64,000 bases of DNA from NCBI GenBank assembly GCA_029776155.1, contig JAKOTU010000023.1, forward strand, positions 1 through 64,000, given 5' to 3'. The notes below the pieces were generated by a model. That model ran no database searches, had not been told where the DNA came from, and saw nothing but the letters and a program-made list of their open reading frames with translations. Shown here piece by piece: positions 9,269 through 17,565 of this stretch (its first letter is position 1; every line of letters starts with the position of its first letter). The translations under genes were made by a program, and so were the position numbers. The DNA comes from Bacillota bacterium (GTDB lineage: Bacteria > Bacillota > Limnochordia > Darwinibacteriales > Darwinibacteriaceae).

Positions 9269-9296
9269 GCAGGTAAACCCCTGAGCCACCTCGAAA
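9269..9296 (+). promoter_or_regulatory. Weak sigma-H-like promoter candidate before spoIIAA
   Basis: GCAGGTAAA (9269-9277) matches RnAGGAwWW with one mismatch. After 12 bases CTCGAAA (9290-9296) matches RnnGAAT imperfectly. The spoIIA operon of Bacillus is sigma-H dependent, so the location is right, but the match is the weakest of the group in this window. Confidence 0.35.
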
Positions 9297-9329
9297 AAGT
9301 TTCTAACATGGAAACTGGGAGGGAAGCCT

Positions 9330-9683
9330 GTGCAGTACAGCTTTGAAACGGTGGGACAAGCACTCATCGCCAAGCTCCAGGGCGAGCTGGATTTGCATAC
9401 GTCACCGCAGTTCAAAGAACAGCTTGCCGATTTCCTCACCACCCATCCGCACATCAAGTACCTGATCATGGATGTTCAAGACCTGCAGTTTATGGACAGC
9501 TCTGGATTGGGGGTAATCCTAGGCCGCTATCGCGATCTAGAAGAGCGGGGAGGCCGACTTTTTTTTGTACAAGCCAACCCGCACATCAAGCGGGTGTTGC
9601 AGATGTCGGGCCTACAGAAGATTTCTGAGTTTGCCGATTCCGCAGCCCATGTGCTAAAACGGGTCGAAGGGGGACATCTTTGA
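9330..9683 (+). CDS. spoIIAA: Anti-sigma F factor antagonist
   Basis: The 117-residue STAS-domain protein carries the phosphorylatable serine in the motif FMDSSGLGVILGRY (about residues 55-68). Unphosphorylated SpoIIAA binds SpoIIAB and releases sigma-F in the forespore. It acts in the cytoplasm and is a substrate of the SpoIIAB kinase and the SpoIIE phosphatase (not in the window). GTG 9330 follows GGGAGGGAAG. Its stop codon TGA overlaps the ATG of spoIIAB by one base, the usual tight coupling that keeps partner proteins in stoichiometry. Confidence 0.95.
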   Translation: MQYSFETVGQALIAKLQGELDLHTSPQFKEQLADFLTTHPHIKYLIMDVQDLQFMDSSGLGVILGRYRDLEERGGRLFFVQANPHIKRVLQMSGLQKISEFADSAAHVLKRVEGGHL

Positions 9684-10117
9684 TGGCAGACACCAATTGG
9701 GTCAAGTTCGAGATTCCCAGTGACACGCGCAATGTGGCCTTTGCCCGCACTGCCGTAGCGCTGTTCGCCAGCCAACTGGATTGGACCCTGGATGAGCTGG
9801 AAGACATAAAAGTGGCTGTATCGGAAGCTGTCTCTAACTCCATTATCCACGGTTATCAGCTGCAAGAGGGCGTTGTCCGGGTGGAAGCCTCCTATGAAGG
9901 CCGCAGGTTAACTATTGTGGTGGAAGACTTCGGCCAAGGGATTCCCGATGTGGAACAGGCCCAGGAGACGGGCTATACAACCATCCCCGAAGAGCGCATG
10001 GGCTTAGGTTTCACCTTTATGCACGAGTACATGGACCAGGTGTTGGTCAGCTCCGAGGTGCAGAAAGGAACGAAGGTAATCCTGATCAAAGAAGTCCCCC
10101 AGCGCGCGGAAGGATAA
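9683..10117 (+). CDS. spoIIAB: Anti-sigma F factor / serine kinase
   Basis: This 144-residue GHKL-fold ATPase has the N-box VSEAVSNSIIHGY (about residues 43-55), the G1 box VEDFGQGIP and the G2-like region MGLGFTFMHEYMD. It binds and inhibits sigma-F and phosphorylates SpoIIAA. ATG 9683 is chosen over a TTG three bases earlier because it overlaps the spoIIAA stop as TGATG and has GAAGGGGG upstream. The order spoIIAA-spoIIAB-sigF is conserved in all endospore formers. Confidence 0.95.
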   Translation: MADTNWVKFEIPSDTRNVAFARTAVALFASQLDWTLDELEDIKVAVSEAVSNSIIHGYQLQEGVVRVEASYEGRRLTIVVEDFGQGIPDVEQAQETGYTTIPEERMGLGFTFMHEYMDQVLVSSEVQKGTKVILIKEVPQRAEG

Positions 10118-10123
10118 TGGACC

Positions 10124-10828
10124 ATGGAACTGGAGCAAACAAGGCGGCTGATCGCCCAATCGCAGCAGGGGGACGTGGCAGCCCGCAGCCAACTGGTTGA
10201 GCAGAACCTGCCGTTGGTGCATAATATTGCCAGGCGGTTTGCGGGTCGGGGGGTGGAGTTGGAGGATCTGGTGCAGGTCGGCTGTGTGGGTCTGCTCAAG
10301 GCCATCCAAGACTTCGACTTGAGCTACGAGGTAAAATTCTCCACTTTTGCCGTCCCCAAGATCATGGGCGAGATCAAACAGCACTTGCGCAGCTCAGCAC
10401 CATTAAAGGTTGCCCGTTCCCTCCGCCAACTGGCCGCCCGGGCCCTGCACACCAAAGACGCCCTGGCCCAGTCCCTGGGACGGAGTCCCACCCTTGCGGA
10501 AATCGCAGCCGAGCTGAACACGTCCCCAGAAGAAGTGGTATGTGCCTTGGAGGCCGTATCACCCCTTTACTCCCTCCAGGGTACCCTGGGCAGTGATGAT
10601 GGGGAAGAGCGGGCTTTGGAAGATGTTCTGCCGGTAAACGACAGCCAAGAGCACTTCCTGCTCAGGCAGGCCCTGCAGGCATTGGAGCCCCAGGAACGGC
10701 GCTTGATTCTGCTGCGCTACTTCGCAGAGAAAACCCAAAGCCAGGTGGCGGAGGAGTTCGGCATATCCCAGGCACAGATTTCCCGCATGGAAGCGCGCAT
10801 CATACGCCAACTTCGTCACCATTTCTAG
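10124..10828 (+). CDS. sigF: RNA polymerase sporulation sigma factor F
   Basis: This 234-residue sigma-70 family protein has region 2 with LVQVGCVGLLKAIQDFDLSY and FSTFAVPKIMGEIKQHLR, region 3, and a region 4 helix-turn-helix (EKTQSQVAEEFGISQAQISRME, about residues 203-224). It directs the first forespore-specific transcription after asymmetric septation and is held inactive by SpoIIAB. ATG 10124 lies six bases after the spoIIAB stop. Sigma-F rather than sigma-G is supported by the location as third gene of the spoIIA operon. Confidence 0.95.
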   Translation: MELEQTRRLIAQSQQGDVAARSQLVEQNLPLVHNIARRFAGRGVELEDLVQVGCVGLLKAIQDFDLSYEVKFSTFAVPKIMGEIKQHLRSSAPLKVARSLRQLAARALHTKDALAQSLGRSPTLAEIAAELNTSPEEVVCALEAVSPLYSLQGTLGSDDGEERALEDVLPVNDSQEHFLLRQALQALEPQERRLILLRYFAEKTQSQVAEEFGISQAQISRMEARIIRQLRHHF

Positions 10829-10842
10829 AAAAGAGGATTACT

Positions 10843-11655
10843 TTGTGTGTTGATCTACATGTTCATACAACTGAATCCGATGGAACCTGGACACCCCAGG
10901 AGGTTGTGCGAGAGGCGGTCCAGAGGGGCCTGAAGGCCATTGCCATCACGGATCATGATACCACGGCCGGGATCCATGCTGCCCAAGAGCAAGCCCCCAC
11001 AGGCCTTACGGTAATTCCAGGCATTGAAGTCAATGCTGCAGCTCCCGATGGCGCCGATATCCACATTCTAGGTCTGTGGATCGATCCCCTCAATGCAGCT
11101 TTGCAGGAGCAGTTGAATACCCTAAGAGAATCGCGCCTCGAGCGTACAGAGAAGATCCTGTCCCTCCTGGGCCAACTGGGCATTTCCCTCACAGTAGATG
11201 ATGTATTGAAATACGCCCGGGAGGATGTGGTGAGCCGCAGCCACATCGCTTCAGCGCTCCTGGAGAAGGGAGTGGTGGCCTCCAAAGCCGAGGCCTTCCA
11301 GCGCCTGATTGGTGAAGGCTGCCCGGCTTATGTGCCGCGCTACAAAGTGGAACCAGCCCGGGCTGTGGACTTGATCCTCCAGGCAGGAGGGGTACCTGTT
11401 TTGGCCCACCCCGGCCTGCTCAACAACCTCGATGTACTGCCCCTTTTGGTGGATGCTGGCCTTGTGGGACTGGAAGTGATCCACCCCAGTCACAACGAGG
11501 ACCAGACCAGATACTATCTCACCGTGGCGCACCAGTATGGTCTTCTTCCCAGCGGCGGCTCGGACTGCCACGGACCAGGGGGCAAGGACCAGGTTTACCT
11601 TGGAAGTTACACCATCCCCGAAGAGTGGCTGCACAAGCTCGCCGCCCGGCGGTGA
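10843..11655 (+). CDS. PHP-domain metallophosphoesterase (RNase AM/TrpH-like)
   Basis: The 270-residue protein is a complete PHP domain with the metal-binding motifs DLHVHTTESDG (residues 4-14), TDHDT (about 39-43), PGIEVNA, LAHPG and GGSDCHG near the C-terminus. Relatives hydrolyse 3',5'-nucleoside bisphosphates or trim short RNA 5' ends. The start is TTG 10843, with AAGAGGA about seven bases before it; a downstream ATG would cut off the first metal motif. It follows sigF by 14 bases, so it may be cotranscribed, but it is not a known sporulation gene. Confidence 0.85.
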   Translation: MCVDLHVHTTESDGTWTPQEVVREAVQRGLKAIAITDHDTTAGIHAAQEQAPTGLTVIPGIEVNAAAPDGADIHILGLWIDPLNAALQEQLNTLRESRLERTEKILSLLGQLGISLTVDDVLKYAREDVVSRSHIASALLEKGVVASKAEAFQRLIGEGCPAYVPRYKVEPARAVDLILQAGGVPVLAHPGLLNNLDVLPLLVDAGLVGLEVIHPSHNEDQTRYYLTVAHQYGLLPSGGSDCHGPGGKDQVYLGSYTIPEEWLHKLAARR

Positions 11656-11787
11656 AGGTTCCCGGGGCTTGTACTGCCTGTTATTCCCTGCAGGGCATTC
11701 CCTTCCCGGCTCGAATTAGCTGAGTAGAATCTCCTTGTACCGAGCAGAAGTCGCTGTGTTAATTCGGAACTTGAGGGAGTTGGGGGA

Positions 11788-12213
11788 ATGTCGCAGTTAA
11801 CGGGGGAAAAGATCGCACTGCAGCTGAAGAGGCCCGGCCGCTGCCGGCTGGTCTACGAGATCCTGCTCCAGGGGGAAGTGATCGGGGAGATCGAGCTGGA
11901 CCAGATTGCCTGGCGCAGCGGTGAAGCAGAGTTGAAGATCGAGATCTTCAGGCCCGCGAGGCAGGGGCAAGGTTACGGAACGGATGCTGTGAACACGCTC
12001 CTTGGGCATGCCTTTGGGTCCATGAACCTCAAACGGGTCTATCTCCGGGTCCATGCCGCCAATCGCAGCGCGGTCCGCTGTTACGAAAAGGCAGGCTTTA
12101 GGAAAGAAGGGAGATTGGAGCGCTGCCTCGGGGGCAGTGAGCCGGAAGAAATCCTGCTCATGGAGATAGGCAGAACACACTTCAACAAGGCCAGACCACC
12201 CGAAGCCGTGTAG
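11788..12213 (+). CDS. GNAT-family N-acetyltransferase (RimJ/RimL-like)
   Basis: The 141-residue protein has the GNAT acetyl-CoA motif A in RQGQGYGTDAVNTLLGHAF (about residues 57-75) and the motif B sequence VHAANRSAVRCYEKAGFRKEG, typical of RimJ/RimL and SpeG-like enzymes. The acceptor amine (protein N-terminus, polyamine or antibiotic) cannot be deduced. ATG 11788 has GAGGGAGTTGGGGG upstream. The preceding 132-base gap contains a degenerate sigma-H-like pair (GCAGGGCAT at 11690, CTCGAAT at 11710) and no other signal. A strong terminator begins at its stop codon. Confidence 0.85.
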   Translation: MSQLTGEKIALQLKRPGRCRLVYEILLQGEVIGEIELDQIAWRSGEAELKIEIFRPARQGQGYGTDAVNTLLGHAFGSMNLKRVYLRVHAANRSAVRCYEKAGFRKEGRLERCLGGSEPEEILLMEIGRTHFNKARPPEAV

Positions 12214-12246
12214 AACCGCACCAGAATGCGGTTCTTTCTTTTTCTA
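12213..12246 (+). terminator. Rho-independent terminator after the GNAT gene
   Basis: GAACCGCA (12213-12220) and TGCGGTTC (12227-12234) form an eight-base perfect stem with a six-base loop, followed by TTTCTTTTTCT. It separates the GNAT gene from the envelope operon. Confidence 0.85.
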
Positions 12247-12301
12247 TCCCCCATAAGCCCCATACGCCCACGAATCTTATACACGGAAACTGGAATGGAG
12301 C

Positions 12302-12328
12302 AAAGGATTATCTAAGAAGGTGTCGAAA
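12302..12328 (+). promoter_or_regulatory. Sigma-H-like promoter of the envelope operon
   Basis: AAAGGATTA (12302-12310) matches the sigma-H -35 consensus RnAGGAwWW completely. After exactly 11 bases GTCGAAA (12322-12328) matches RnnGAAT in all but the last position. It lies 43 bases before exbB and is the only promoter-like signal between the upstream terminator and the operon. Confidence 0.55.
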
Positions 12329-12371
12329 ACAAGAACATGTATTTCTTTAGCACGCAAACGGAGGGGTATTA

Positions 12372-12986
12372 ATGCTCAAAATATTCGCACTCGGCGGTCC
12401 AGTAATGATTCCCTTACTGTTCTGCTCCATCTTCGCAGTCGCAATCGGCCTGGAAAGACTATGGTACTTACTGCGTTCCAGAGTGGATACCGATGATCTG
12501 TTGGAAGATATCAAACTCTCCCTCGGCCAAGGTAAAGTGCTGGAAGCCATGCAGATTGCCAAAAAATCCAGGGGCCCTGTGGCCGCCGTATTGGCAGCAG
12601 GGATAGCCCACTATGATCGCAGTCCTGAAGAGATTAAAGAAAGCATGGCAACGGTTGGCCGGGAAGAGATCTATAAAATGGAAAAGCGCATGGTTGCTTT
12701 GGAGCTCATCATCTCCATCGCTCCTCTGCTGGGTATCTTGGGTACCGTCACGGGCATTATCCAAAGCTTTAACGTGATTGCAGCCTTGGAGGGTATTGGA
12801 CAGGCTGCCGAGCTGAGCGCAGGAATTGCCGAGGCATTGATTACCACCGCGGCCGGTTTGAGCATTGCCATCCCCACGATGGCCCTCAATGCCTTTTTGA
12901 ACAGCATCATCGACAAAAACATCGCCGATATGAACAAGAAGTCGGCTGAACTGCTCAACGTTCTCGAGGCGAGGAGTGAGTTTTAA
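12372..12986 (+). CDS. exbB: MotA/TolQ/ExbB proton-channel family protein
   Basis: The 204-residue protein has three membrane segments: residues 5-25, and a pair around 115-140 and 155-180 within SIAPLLGILGTVTGIIQSF and EALITTAAGLSIAIPTMALN. These are the ExbB/TolQ signature helices that form the pentameric proton channel. With ExbD it converts proton-motive force to mechanical work on TonB. ATG 12372 follows GGAGGGG. Its TAA overlaps the exbD ATG by one base. It is the first gene of a five-gene operon. TolQ is an alternative name, but the downstream TonB-domain protein favours an Exb-type system. Confidence 0.9.
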   Translation: MLKIFALGGPVMIPLLFCSIFAVAIGLERLWYLLRSRVDTDDLLEDIKLSLGQGKVLEAMQIAKKSRGPVAAVLAAGIAHYDRSPEEIKESMATVGREEIYKMEKRMVALELIISIAPLLGILGTVTGIIQSFNVIAALEGIGQAAELSAGIAEALITTAAGLSIAIPTMALNAFLNSIIDKNIADMNKKSAELLNVLEARSEF

Positions 12987-13390
12987 TGGACTTCCGTCGC
13001 ACGAAACGACTGCATCGCGGGCCCGATATCACCCCCATGATTGACGTTGTCTTTTTCTTGTTGGTCTTTTTTATGGTCTTTTTCACGGTGCGAACAGCTC
13101 CTTTGGGTCTGAACGTGGAGCTGCCCAGGGCTGTAACGGGGAATCCTCAGGCCAGTGCCAGGTTTGAAATTGCCGTGGACAAATCGGGGGCCATGTACGT
13201 GTCCGGCAGCAGGGTGACCAGTTCCCAGCTTCGTCAAGCCTTGACAGAACGATTGCAGGTCAATCCCGATATGTTCGTAATCGTGAAGGCTGACAAGGAG
13301 GTGCGCTACGAATACGTAGTGAACGCCCTAGACGAAGTCCGCGCTGCAGGCGGTTACCGTCTGGGCTTGGCAGTTGAGCAAGACAGGTAA
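12986..13390 (+). CDS. exbD: ExbD/TolR family biopolymer transport protein
   Basis: This 134-residue single-pass protein has the membrane segment MIDVVFFLLVFFMVFFTV (about residues 16-33), which holds the conserved proton-relaying aspartate. A periplasmic ExbD domain of about 90 residues follows, with VELPRAVTGNP and the C-terminal VVNALDEVRAAGGYRLGLAVE. It works with ExbB in the inner membrane as the rotor or stator partner. It overlaps exbB by one base and is followed 18 bases later by tonB. Confidence 0.92.
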   Translation: MDFRRTKRLHRGPDITPMIDVVFFLLVFFMVFFTVRTAPLGLNVELPRAVTGNPQASARFEIAVDKSGAMYVSGSRVTSSQLRQALTERLQVNPDMFVIVKADKEVRYEYVVNALDEVRAAGGYRLGLAVEQDR

Positions 13391-13408
13391 GGGAAAGGAG
13401 AGAGGTAG

Positions 13409-14386
13409 GTGCATAATCCTTATGGTGATGAACCGCGGCTGAATCGGTTCTTATTGATCTCCGTAGTTCTACATGCCATCCTGTTCTTTACCTTGCCTGA
13501 TCTGGCGGCGCGCCTGGAAGCTGATATACCGGCTATGGCGGGGGGCGGAGTGATCCAAATCATGCACGTAGAACGTTCGGTCAACCCCCGTCCATCTCCC
13601 GTCACCGATCCCCTAGCTCAGGGTTCGGTACCCAGGGTAACTGATCCCAGGCCCCTTCCTGATCAGCCTCCTCGACAAGAAGCCGTGGCCCAACCTAAAC
13701 CCCCAGTTGTGGAGGAACCCCAGGTGGAGCGGTCCAGCCCCGATGTACCAGAACCGGAGCTGACCCCAGAACCTCAGCCCACTGTCTTGGCTGAGGAACC
13801 AACACCAGAACCTCCCAGGCAGGAGGTATTGGAAGAAACAGGAGCTGGGGAGCTCCTCAGCAGTGAGAGGGGTCCTGAAGTGGCGGCCGAACCCATAGCC
13901 CGGGAAGCCATTGAACCGCCAGTGGAGCCACGTCCTGAGCCTGAAGAACTGCCAGCCTCCCAGAATGTAAGCGGTACGGGAACTGGCACAGGTGGGTCCG
14001 CCGACGAGCTAGGCCAGGCCCAAAGTGGTACAGGAACAGCACAGACCGCCCCGCCTCCGCCTCCGCCGCCGGCTAGCGGCAGGGGACTACACGGCGGAGG
14101 GATTCCTACTTACCCGAAGAACGCCGAACACGATGGAGTGGAAGGGGTAGTCTTCCTGGTCATTGAAGTTTCAGCCGATGGACAGCTGCTCAACGTTATT
14201 CTAGAGCGCTCCTCTGGCGATAGCCGCCTCGATATGCAGGCACTAAGGTACGTGCAGGGCATGTGGACCTTTGCTGCCCAGCCCTATGACTACGCCATGG
14301 AGGTTGCTGTGGTTTTCAGCAAAGAGGATAACCGGTTTGTGTCTAATGTGGAATATGGTCCGGTCCGTTGGCTGAATGTGCCTTAA
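13409..14386 (+). CDS. tonB: TonB-family energy transducer with long Pro/Glu-rich spacer
   Basis: The 325-residue protein starts with a short cytoplasmic end and one membrane anchor (about residues 13-30). About 180 residues rich in Pro and Glu follow, then a Gly/Thr-rich stretch and a run of prolines near 14050. A C-terminal TonB domain (about residues 230-300) contains GGGIPTYPKNAEHDGVEG and LDMQALRYVQGMWTF. TonB couples ExbBD to outer-membrane receptors across the periplasm; the Pro-rich spacer spans that distance. GTG 13409 follows GGGAAAGGAGAGAGG. No TonB-dependent receptor is present in the window. Confidence 0.88.
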   Translation: MHNPYGDEPRLNRFLLISVVLHAILFFTLPDLAARLEADIPAMAGGGVIQIMHVERSVNPRPSPVTDPLAQGSVPRVTDPRPLPDQPPRQEAVAQPKPPVVEEPQVERSSPDVPEPELTPEPQPTVLAEEPTPEPPRQEVLEETGAGELLSSERGPEVAAEPIAREAIEPPVEPRPEPEELPASQNVSGTGTGTGGSADELGQAQSGTGTAQTAPPPPPPPASGRGLHGGGIPTYPKNAEHDGVEGVVFLVIEVSADGQLLNVILERSSGDSRLDMQALRYVQGMWTFAAQPYDYAMEVAVVFSKEDNRFVSNVEYGPVRWLNVP

Positions 14387-14402
14387 TGGGAGGATAGAGC
14401 AG

Positions 14403-16436
14403 ATGCCAAAAAAGAGTGTAGTTCTCGTGGGGTTGCTAACTCTATCTCTTGCGGTGCTGCTGGCCGCGGCCGCGGCAGCCCAGGAGATCGTGGAGATTAG
14501 TAACGAGTACATCAGGATCGTGGTCAATGCCGGCGAACTGAACGGAGGCAGGTTCTCCGTGGGTACGACAGGCGGAGACCCCGGCCGCACGAGTGATGAT
14601 CATAAGGCACTGATCTACGGCGGCGATGATCCGTGGACGTCTTACACCACAGTGCGGGTGGATAACCAAAACTGGGTTTTCGGTAACCCCACGGACCGGA
14701 GGGCCGGTTCAGACGGTCTATACGGTGAGATAGTCCAACCTCCCACTGTGGTTGATGGGAAGATCGAAAGCAGCTGGAAACTGGGGCCCATCCAGGTCTG
14801 GCAGGTGCTCAGCATCACCCGCAGCAGCACTACAGGACTGATGGATACAGCCCAGATTGAATACCACGTGGAGAACACGGATACCGAAAGCCACATGGTG
14901 GGGCTGCGCCTGATGCTCGATACCATGCTGGGGGCCAACGACGGGGCCCCATTCCGGGTGGAGGATCGGGCCCTCACCACGGACACGGTCTATTATTCCC
15001 AGAACATGCCAGAGTTCTGGCAGGCCTTTGATTCCCTGTCTAACCCACAGGTCATGGCCCAGGGCACGCTGCGCAAAGCGGGGATTGTCCCCCCTGATCG
15101 TGCCTATTTCACCAACTGGGGGAGTGTGGCGGATGCCGCCTGGAGTTTTGAGTTCATCCCCGGACGGGACTTCACCCGCGTTGGCGAGTGGGAACTGGAC
15201 AGCGCCATTGCCCTGTTTTGGGATCCTGTGGTTTTGGAGCCAGGGGAGTCGCGCAGCTACGTTACTTATTACGGCCTGGGCGGCGTGACTATTGCCGCAG
15301 GAGAGCTGATTGTGGGTGTGACTTCGCCTGCCCAGGTGCCCGCGGACACTGAAGGGTTCCAGACCTTCTCCATCATTGCCTACGTCCAAAACGACGGAGA
15401 AGGTGAAGCCTTGGACGTAGTGGCTGAACTGCGGCTGCCGCGGGAACTGGAACTGGTGGGCAGTCCGGCCAAGGTGTCCCTGGGAGATCTGCCCAGCGGT
15501 GAAACCAAGCAGGCGGGCTGGCAGGTGCGGGCCCAGAGCAACGCGGAGGGCATTTTCAGCTATGAAGTGGTGGTCACTTCCACCAACAGCGAGACCAACA
15601 GGGTCACCCGCACCATCGAGGTGCTCAGCCCGGCCCGGCTGCAGGTCTTGGTCAGCGCTCCGCCGGCCCTAGGTGTGAAGAACGAACGCTTTGATCCGCC
15701 CACCTTTGATGTAACGGTGTTTCTGCGCAATGAAGGAGGGACTGCTTACTACGGCGGAACCTTCGAGCTGCTCCATCCCATGCTGGAACTGCTGCCCGGC
15801 CAAAGCGCCAAGCGCTTCCCCGGCACCATCGAAGCAGGTCAGGAGCTGTCCTTCAAATGGGTGCTCAAACCCCAAGAAGGTTTCTTCGGCGGAGGACCCT
15901 TGGGCTATTCCCTAAGGATTACCTCGCCCCGCGGTGAGCAGACGGTGAGCCCCATGTCCATCATCATCCCTCTGCTCAAACCCAAAGTGTGGGTGGGCGA
16001 ACCGGAAGTGGCCGGTGGCGGACCGGTTCGGGAAGGGCAGTACTTTAAGTTGCCCATCTGGGCCACCAATATCCCGGATTTCTTGGGAGTGGAGCTGGAT
16101 CTGTCCTTTGATCCCGAACGTTTGGAGATTGTAGGCAAGACACTGGATATTTCCATGGGCACCTTGTTTGTCAGTGAAGGAGAAACGGCGGAGACTGCCT
16201 GGTGGACCATGCCCTTTGTGGCCAACGATACAGGACAGGTTCTGGGCTTGAAGGCCCAGCGCAGCACCAGACTCCCGAATGCCTTCGGTACGCTCATGAC
16301 CATTTATTTCCGGGCTAAGGAGGCCGGACTGGCCCGGGTAAACATTGACAAGGTGAAGATTATCACGCCTGAGGCTGTCCTGGAACCTTCGTATTTCGAC
16401 ATCGAACATAGAGATATCCAGATTCAACCAAGATAG
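14403..16436 (+). CDS. Secreted multidomain protein with a cohesin-like C-terminal domain
   Basis: This 677-residue protein begins with a signal peptide (residues 1-28, ending AAAAAAQE). Residues about 30-300 form a beta-rich domain I do not recognise, containing a WTSYTTVRVDNQNW region and many aromatic and Gly-Asp turns. Residues about 305-520 look like two CARDB/Ig-like beta-sandwich modules (VAELRLPRELELVG, FEVLLRNEGG-like patterns). Residues about 530-677 resemble a cohesin fold, with the strand pattern VELDLSFDPERLEIVGKTLD. Cohesin domains bind dockerins or act as adhesive modules. It is 16 bases after tonB behind GGGAGGA and should act in the periplasm or at the cell surface. Substrate and partner are unknown. 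Confidence 0.6.
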   Translation: MPKKSVVLVGLLTLSLAVLLAAAAAAQEIVEISNEYIRIVVNAGELNGGRFSVGTTGGDPGRTSDDHKALIYGGDDPWTSYTTVRVDNQNWVFGNPTDRRAGSDGLYGEIVQPPTVVDGKIESSWKLGPIQVWQVLSITRSSTTGLMDTAQIEYHVENTDTESHMVGLRLMLDTMLGANDGAPFRVEDRALTTDTVYYSQNMPEFWQAFDSLSNPQVMAQGTLRKAGIVPPDRAYFTNWGSVADAAWSFEFIPGRDFTRVGEWELDSAIALFWDPVVLEPGESRSYVTYYGLGGVTIAAGELIVGVTSPAQVPADTEGFQTFSIIAYVQNDGEGEALDVVAELRLPRELELVGSPAKVSLGDLPSGETKQAGWQVRAQSNAEGIFSYEVVVTSTNSETNRVTRTIEVLSPARLQVLVSAPPALGVKNERFDPPTFDVTVFLRNEGGTAYYGGTFELLHPMLELLPGQSAKRFPGTIEAGQELSFKWVLKPQEGFFGGGPLGYSLRITSPRGEQTVSPMSIIIPLLKPKVWVGEPEVAGGGPVREGQYFKLPIWATNIPDFLGVELDLSFDPERLEIVGKTLDISMGTLFVSEGETAETAWWTMPFVANDTGQVLGLKAQRSTRLPNAFGTLMTIYFRAKEAGLARVNIDKVKIITPEAVLEPSYFDIEHRDIQIQPR

Positions 16437-16453
16437 CGAGGAGGCTTACGTAC

Positions 16454-17551
16454 ATGAAGAGGAAAGTCATCTATGGACTGGTTCTGGCCTTGGTTTTCGC
16501 TCTAGCGGGTCCGGCCTGGGCGGAAACCAAGCTCAAAGACGTCCCTGTTGACCACTGGGCGTACCATGCCGTTAATACGGTGGTGTCCAGAGGCTACCTG
16601 ACACTGTTCGAAGACGGCAGCTTCCAGGGCACCCGGGCGGTTGACCGTTACAGCCTAGCCAGTGTCATCGCCAGGCTCTTGGAAGACATTGAAGTGGCGC
16701 GGGTGCGGGGCACCACAGGGGACTTGGCTAACCTTGGCGACCTGCGCACCAGGTTTGAAGAGGATCTGGCTACGTGGTATGCCGATCAGCAGAGCCTAAG
16801 GGATAGCGTCAGACGTGTCGAGGAAAATGCCCTGGTAGCCGAAGAGCGGGTCAGCAGGGTGGTGGCGGCCCAGATCGAGCTGCAGGAGAAAGTGGAAGAA
16901 CTGCGCAAAGAGATCGTGGCGCAGCAGCTGCTCCTGTCCGGTTTTGAGGGCAGGGTAGAACAGCAGACGGGTGATCTGGGGGGCCTTTCCGCCAATCTTG
17001 CCGAGCACGAACAGCGCCTCGCCGAGCTGCTCAATGCTGTTCTCGTCCTGGAAAAAGAGATCCTGCGGCAGGACGATGACATTACCAGGCTGGAGAATTG
17101 GGTAGGGGAGAAGGACGCGGTATTTGCTGCTCTCCAAAGCTCCGATGCGTCCTTGCGTAACCAGCTGGATCAGCTGGCGGCCATGAACCAGCAACTGGAA
17201 AAGGATATCCAAAACCTGGCCGTGATGCTGCGCAGCGAAACCCAAAAGCGCGAGGAACTGGCAGGCCAGCTAGAACAAGCGAAATCCGAAATCGTGGTGC
17301 TGCGGGAAGACCGCTCAATGATAGAAGACATTAAGCAGGAGCTGGGTGCCGATGTCAATGCTCAGCTTAATGCAGCCCTCATCCGTGAGCAGCGGTTGGA
17401 ACGGCAGATCAAATCCTTGGAAGAAGAATTTGAAACCTACAGAACCAATGCGGAGAAGGAATTGAAGTCGACCAAGACCATGGCCATTATCGGTATCGCC
17501 GTGGGAGCCATTGGTGCGGTAATTGGCATCATGGGATTGGGCGGCAACTAA
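16454..17551 (+). CDS. SLH-domain coiled-coil envelope tether with C-terminal hydrophobic anchor (Omp-alpha-like)
   Basis: The 365-residue protein has a signal peptide (1-23), one S-layer-homology domain (about 26-80; LKDVPVDHWAYHAVNTVVSRG), about 240 residues of heptad-rich coiled coil (100-345) and a final hydrophobic stretch MAIIGIAVGAIGAVIGIMG (about 345-363). SLH domains bind pyruvylated cell-wall polymers. The order SLH, long coiled coil, terminal anchor matches Omp-alpha of Thermotoga, which spaces the outer membrane from the wall. OmpM of Negativicutes differs in ending in a beta-barrel, which is absent here. It closes the envelope operon, 17 bases after the previous gene, and a strong terminator follows. 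The function is inferred from architecture only. Confidence 0.65.
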   Translation: MKRKVIYGLVLALVFALAGPAWAETKLKDVPVDHWAYHAVNTVVSRGYLTLFEDGSFQGTRAVDRYSLASVIARLLEDIEVARVRGTTGDLANLGDLRTRFEEDLATWYADQQSLRDSVRRVEENALVAEERVSRVVAAQIELQEKVEELRKEIVAQQLLLSGFEGRVEQQTGDLGGLSANLAEHEQRLAELLNAVLVLEKEILRQDDDITRLENWVGEKDAVFAALQSSDASLRNQLDQLAAMNQQLEKDIQNLAVMLRSETQKREELAGQLEQAKSEIVVLREDRSMIEDIKQELGADVNAQLNAALIREQRLERQIKSLEEEFETYRTNAEKELKSTKTMAIIGIAVGAIGAVIGIMGLGGN

Positions 17552-17565
17552 ACCTCAGCGAACTT

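Noticed and set aside
13640-14080. Pro/Glu-rich stretch in the TonB gene as a repeat or assembly artefact
   Set aside because: Codons vary and the frame is kept throughout; this is the normal periplasm-spanning spacer of TonB.
14718-15389. A 223-codon minus-strand frame antisense to the cohesin-like protein gene
   Set aside because: The plus strand has a signal peptide, operon context and coherent domains; the antisense product has none.
16454-17551. OmpM-type porin
   Set aside because: SLH and coiled coil are present, but no C-terminal beta-barrel follows; the protein ends with a single hydrophobic segment.
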